In this document: positions 6,747-8,484 of the stretch, one piece after another | How the letters are laid out: every line of letters starts with the position of its first letter | Position numbering within the stretch: the first letter of the stretch is position 1 | Source of the DNA: an uncultured Eubacterium sp. | Lineage (GTDB): Bacteria; Bacillota; Clostridia; Lachnospirales; Lachnospiraceae | DNA: 8,484 bases | Assembly: GCA_910580075.1 (NCBI GenBank) | Contig: CAJTVR010000143.1 | Span: 1 to 8,484 of the forward strand | Direction of reading: 5' to 3' | Program-made: the position numbers and the translations under genes | The notes under the pieces: generated by a model | The model's database searches: none | Seen by the model: the letters and a program-made list of their open reading frames with translations, nothing else | What the model was told of the DNA's origin: nothing

Positions 6747-7898
6747 ATGAAAACATGCTTTCTTCTTACACATATGCCGGACCCAAAGACGAATAAAAGA
6801 ATTAAAATATTTAAAAAATTCGGACCAGTCAGTGTAGTATGTACGAAACGCAAAAGTCAGGATATCTGGGAACCATTTTTCTGTGATGTGAAATATTACA
6901 GTTATCATGTAGATCTGCCTGCCGCACAGCATATTTTTAAAAGAGCTGCTGTCTCCAGCCGTTATCAGAAAATAGCATTAAAAAAACTAAAAAAATTAGA
7001 TCCGGATGTTATTTATGCAGACGGACTGGATTCTCTTTTGATTGTGTCCAAATACAAAAAGAAAAGAAAAACGGTGCTGTTTTATGATGTTGCAGATTTG
7101 AGAGAACCGTATATTGAAGAACCGGATAACTGTATAAAAAAACTGATGTTCAGTGTGATTAAAGCTGTAGAAAAACACTGCTTTAAAAATGTGGATTATC
7201 TGGTTATTACTTCGCCTAAATTTTACAGCCGGTATTATTATAAACTGATTCAGAAACAAAACGTAATCTATCTGCCAAACGCTCCTGAACCGGAGGTATT
7301 TAAAAATTATAAAAAAAAGGATGGCGGAGATTTTACAATAGGTTTTATTGGAGGGATACGTTATTTAGATCAGATGAAGATGCTTGCAGATGCTGCCGGA
7401 GAATGCGGATACCGCGTATTATTTGCAGGTGCAGGCGGAACAGATGCAGATTTCAGGAAAATATCAGAGTATTGCAAAGGAAAAGATAATATTTCTTTTA
7501 CTGGAAAATATAACTATGAAAAAGATATCGCTGCATTGTATGGAAAAGCAGACTGTATCTATGCAGTATATGATGCAGACAATCCGAATGTCAGAATCGC
7601 GCTTCCGAATAAACTGTATGAAGCTGTTTTTTGTGAACTGCCATTGATAGCAGCAAAAAATACATATCTTTCAGAACTGACGCAGGCGTGGGGAACAGGT
7701 GTGTCTGTAGGACATAAAAATAAGCAGGAACTGATAGAAGCATTAAAACGATTAGAGTCCGATAAGGATCTCGTATATAAGATACAGAAAAACTGTAAAA
7801 AAATAAAGAGCAGTGTTTTGTCAGAAAAATATGAAAATAAACTAATAAAAATACTAAGAGGAATAAAAAGTGAAACAGAAAATACTAGTTTCCGTTGA
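6747..7898 (+). CDS. GT4-like glycosyltransferase
   Basis: This 383-residue protein has the GT-B outline of family GT4, though its N-terminal half is divergent. The N-terminal part holds the strand-like LDPDVIYADGLDSLLI (84-99) and FYDVADLREPYIEEP (112-126), the latter equivalent to the central Asp/Glu motif of the fold. The C-terminal half opens with FTIGFIGGIRYLDQMKML (196-213), followed by RVLFAGAGG (223-231) and NPNVRIALPNKLYEAVFCEL (279-298), the donor-binding segment. The protein is rich in Lys and Tyr and has no signal peptide. Start 6747 follows AAAGGAAAG (6731-6739) at 7-nt spacing; an ATG at 6742 gives only two codons. Base composition is clearly lower in GC than the regulator and chain-length genes. 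It overlaps the deacetylase by 29 nt, implying coupled translation. Donor and linkage are unknown. Confidence 0.82.
   Translation: MKTCFLLTHMPDPKTNKRIKIFKKFGPVSVVCTKRKSQDIWEPFFCDVKYYSYHVDLPAAQHIFKRAAVSSRYQKIALKKLKKLDPDVIYADGLDSLLIVSKYKKKRKTVLFYDVADLREPYIEEPDNCIKKLMFSVIKAVEKHCFKNVDYLVITSPKFYSRYYYKLIQKQNVIYLPNAPEPEVFKNYKKKDGGDFTIGFIGGIRYLDQMKMLADAAGECGYRVLFAGAGGTDADFRKISEYCKGKDNISFTGKYNYEKDIAALYGKADCIYAVYDADNPNVRIALPNKLYEAVFCELPLIAAKNTYLSELTQAWGTGVSVGHKNKQELIEALKRLESDKDLVYKIQKNCKKIKSSVLSEKYENKLIKILRGIKSETENTSFR
7858..7861 (+). promoter_or_regulatory. Ribosome binding site supporting a GTG start
   Basis: GAGG within AGAGGAA (7857-7863) lies 8 nt before the GTG at 7870, inside the end of the transferase gene. 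No ATG is available before the conserved VSVDTEG motif, so the GTG start is well supported. Confidence 0.6.
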
Positions 7899-8220
7899 TA
7901 CAGAAGGACCGGCAGGGAAACATCCGGTAGAGAGACTTATTTATGGGAAAACAGCAGACGGAGAATTTGGAATAAAATATCTGATGCGCCTGTTTGACCA
8001 GCATGGCGCAAAAGGTTTGTTTTTTGTGGATATTGCAGAGGCATGGGATTATGGAAGAAACAGGATAGAAGGTGTACTGCACACGGTTACACAGGGCGGA
8101 CATGATACAGGAGTCCATGTACATCCTGAGCATATGGCAGATAAAAACCGCAGATATTTATGGCAGTATTCGTATGAGTTTCTTTTGGTACAAAAAGTTG
8201 TAAATGTTACAGAAAAATAG
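7870..8220 (+). pseudogene. Polysaccharide deacetylase (NodB type), truncated at its 3' end
   Basis: The first ~103 codons match the N-terminus of a NodB-fold carbohydrate deacetylase, which removes N-acetyl (or O-acetyl) groups using a metal bound by Asp and two His. VSVDTEG (7-13) is the first motif, with Asp10 as a likely metal or catalytic residue. FFVDIAEAWDYG (51-62) and GHDTGVHVHPEHM (77-89) follow, with His83, His85 and His88 as candidate metal ligands. RRYLWQYSYE (94-103) is also a usual feature of this subfamily. The expected remaining ~150 or more residues, with the later catalytic motifs, are missing: after codon 103 the frame continues with about 13 unrelated residues and ends at TAG 8218-8220. 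It is almost certainly inactive. The break coincides with the T-run/A-run near-palindrome at 8182-8197 and with integrative-element sequence beyond. It begins with GTG inside the previous transferase gene and belongs to the same operon. Confidence 0.8.
8182..8197. other. Candidate integrative-element joint (T-run/A-run near-palindrome)
   Basis: CTTTT (8182-8186), a 6-nt core GGTACA (8187-8192) and AAAAG (8193-8197) form a near-palindrome. Tn916/Tn1549-type elements are known to favour targets of T-run, 5-6 bp coupling sequence, A-run. It sits exactly where the deacetylase frame loses similarity to its family, and mobile-element sequence follows. Which bases belong to host and which to element cannot be decided without the uninterrupted site. 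Confidence 0.4.
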
Positions 8221-8249
8221 AGGTGAAAGTGAAATTTGGGAAAGTAAAA

Positions 8250-8270
8250 AAGCCAGTGAAATAAAGGCTT
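8250..8270 (+). repeat. Small stem-loop upstream of the Maff2 gene
   Basis: AAGCC (8250-8254) and GGCTT (8266-8270) pair around an 11-nt loop, with a weaker outer pair GGAAA (8239-8243) and TTTCC (8276-8280). It lies in the roughly 100-nt stretch between the truncated deacetylase and the Maff2 start. There is no T-tract. It may be a structure in the element's conjugation mRNA or chance. Confidence 0.2.
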
Positions 8271-8315
8271 GGGAGTTTCCGAGAGGACACTAAGGAAAGA
8301 AAGAGGTAAAAATTT

Positions 8316-8447
8316 ATGAGTTTCTTTACAACAGCAGTAACAGGATTAAAGACAGTAGTGACAGCAATCGGTGCAGGCGTGGCAGTATGGGGCGTTATCA
8401 ATCTGCTTGAGGGATATGGAAATGACAATCGTGCGACACGTTCGTAA
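8316..8447 (+). CDS. Maff2-family conjugative-element membrane protein, 5' part, interrupted
   Basis: The frame encodes MSFFTTAVTGLKTVVTAIG followed by AGVAVWGVINLLEGYGNDN, which I recognise as the start of the Maff2 family of small membrane proteins. These are about 70 residues long, with two hydrophobic segments, and are encoded in the conjugation modules of Clostridia integrative elements. The first TM segment is about residues 12-32. GAGGT (8303-8307) lies 8 nt before the ATG. Family similarity ends at codon 38 plus one base (nt 8430). In the family the next codons usually encode Pro-Gly, and here the first C of that Pro codon is followed by GTGCG. The last five codons before TAA (8445-8447) read into the apparent intron. 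The second hydrophobic segment would lie in a 3' exon beyond the window. If the intron splices, the gene may still be functional. A role in the mating channel is presumed from context only. Confidence 0.72.
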   Translation: MSFFTTAVTGLKTVVTAIGAGVAVWGVINLLEGYGNDNRATRS

Positions 8448-8484
8448 CTGAAAAGGTTACGCACTAAGTCGAAAGGCTAAATAG
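8431..8484 (+). mobile_element. 5' end of a group II intron, cut by the window edge
   Basis: The sequence begins GTGCGACACG, matching the conserved GUGCG 5' boundary of bacterial group II introns. A hairpin follows: CGTAAC (8443-8448) pairs with GTTACG (8456-8461), while GTGC (8431-8434) can pair with GCAC (8461-8464). Then comes TAAGTC (8465-8470), the same order (GUGCG, hairpin, UAAGUC) as at the start of the Lactococcus Ll.LtrB intron. The interruption falls inside a codon of a recognisable gene, with family similarity ending exactly at the boundary. Only 54 nt are visible, so the ribozyme body, the reverse transcriptase/maturase and the 3' end are unseen. Confidence 0.65.

Noticed and set aside
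8204..8293. A genuine 29-codon gene before Maff2
   Set aside because: There is no ribosome site before its ATG and no recognised family. It is listed only as a possible remnant.

Overview
The window looks like the promoter-proximal part of a capsular or exopolysaccharide gene cluster from a low-to-moderate GC Gram-positive anaerobe, most likely a gut Clostridia/Lachnospiraceae member. The evidence is the strong purine-rich ribosome binding sites, the TTG and GTG starts, the Wzz-type protein with a long cytoplasmic tail, the WbuB-like transferase, heparinase-fold protein and WecC in a row, and a conjugative-element Maff2 gene at the right edge. The taxon is an inference; no rRNA or other marker gene is present.

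Layout, all genes on the + strand: nt 1-241 is a non-coding leader rich in inverted repeats (1-40, 91-117, 155-172). Nt 242-646 encodes a small XRE-type regulator. Nt 733-2238 encodes a two-TM chain-length determinant (Wzz/CpsC type) with a degenerate BY-kinase-like tail. Nt 2239-2450 is a 212-nt gap with one short, unconvincing ORF and a hairpin. Then comes a tight run: GT4 glycosyltransferase (2451-3743), heparinase II/III-like protein (3736-5439, TTG start inside the previous gene), UDP-N-acetyl-D-mannosamine dehydrogenase WecC (5505-6722), a second GT4 glycosyltransferase (6747-7898), and the first ~103 codons of a NodB-type polysaccharide deacetylase (7870-8220, GTG start).

The genes fit one pathway. 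WecC would make UDP-ManNAcA, the two transferases would add sugars to a lipid-linked repeat unit, the heparinase-fold protein and deacetylase would modify or cleave uronate- and N-acetyl-containing polymer, and the Wzz protein would set chain length. No initiating phosphoglycosyltransferase, flippase, polymerase or WecB epimerase is present here, so the cluster must extend elsewhere. Base composition falls from GC-rich in the regulator/Wzz part (41 of 60 G+C at 1441-1500) to AT-rich in the transferases (19 of 60 at 7141-7200), as expected for an exchangeable polysaccharide cassette.

The right edge is the most unusual part. The deacetylase frame stops early, next to a T-run/A-run near-palindrome (8182-8197) resembling targets and joints of Tn916/Tn1549-type integrative elements. 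About 120 bp later is the start of a Maff2-family gene, normally found in the conjugation modules of such elements. That gene is itself broken at nt 8430/8431 by what appears to be the 5' end of a group II intron (GTGCG start, hairpin, TAAGTC). The simplest reading is nested mobile DNA: an intron in an integrative-element gene, in a segment that truncates a polysaccharide gene. I found no clearly new system, RNA gene or CRISPR array.
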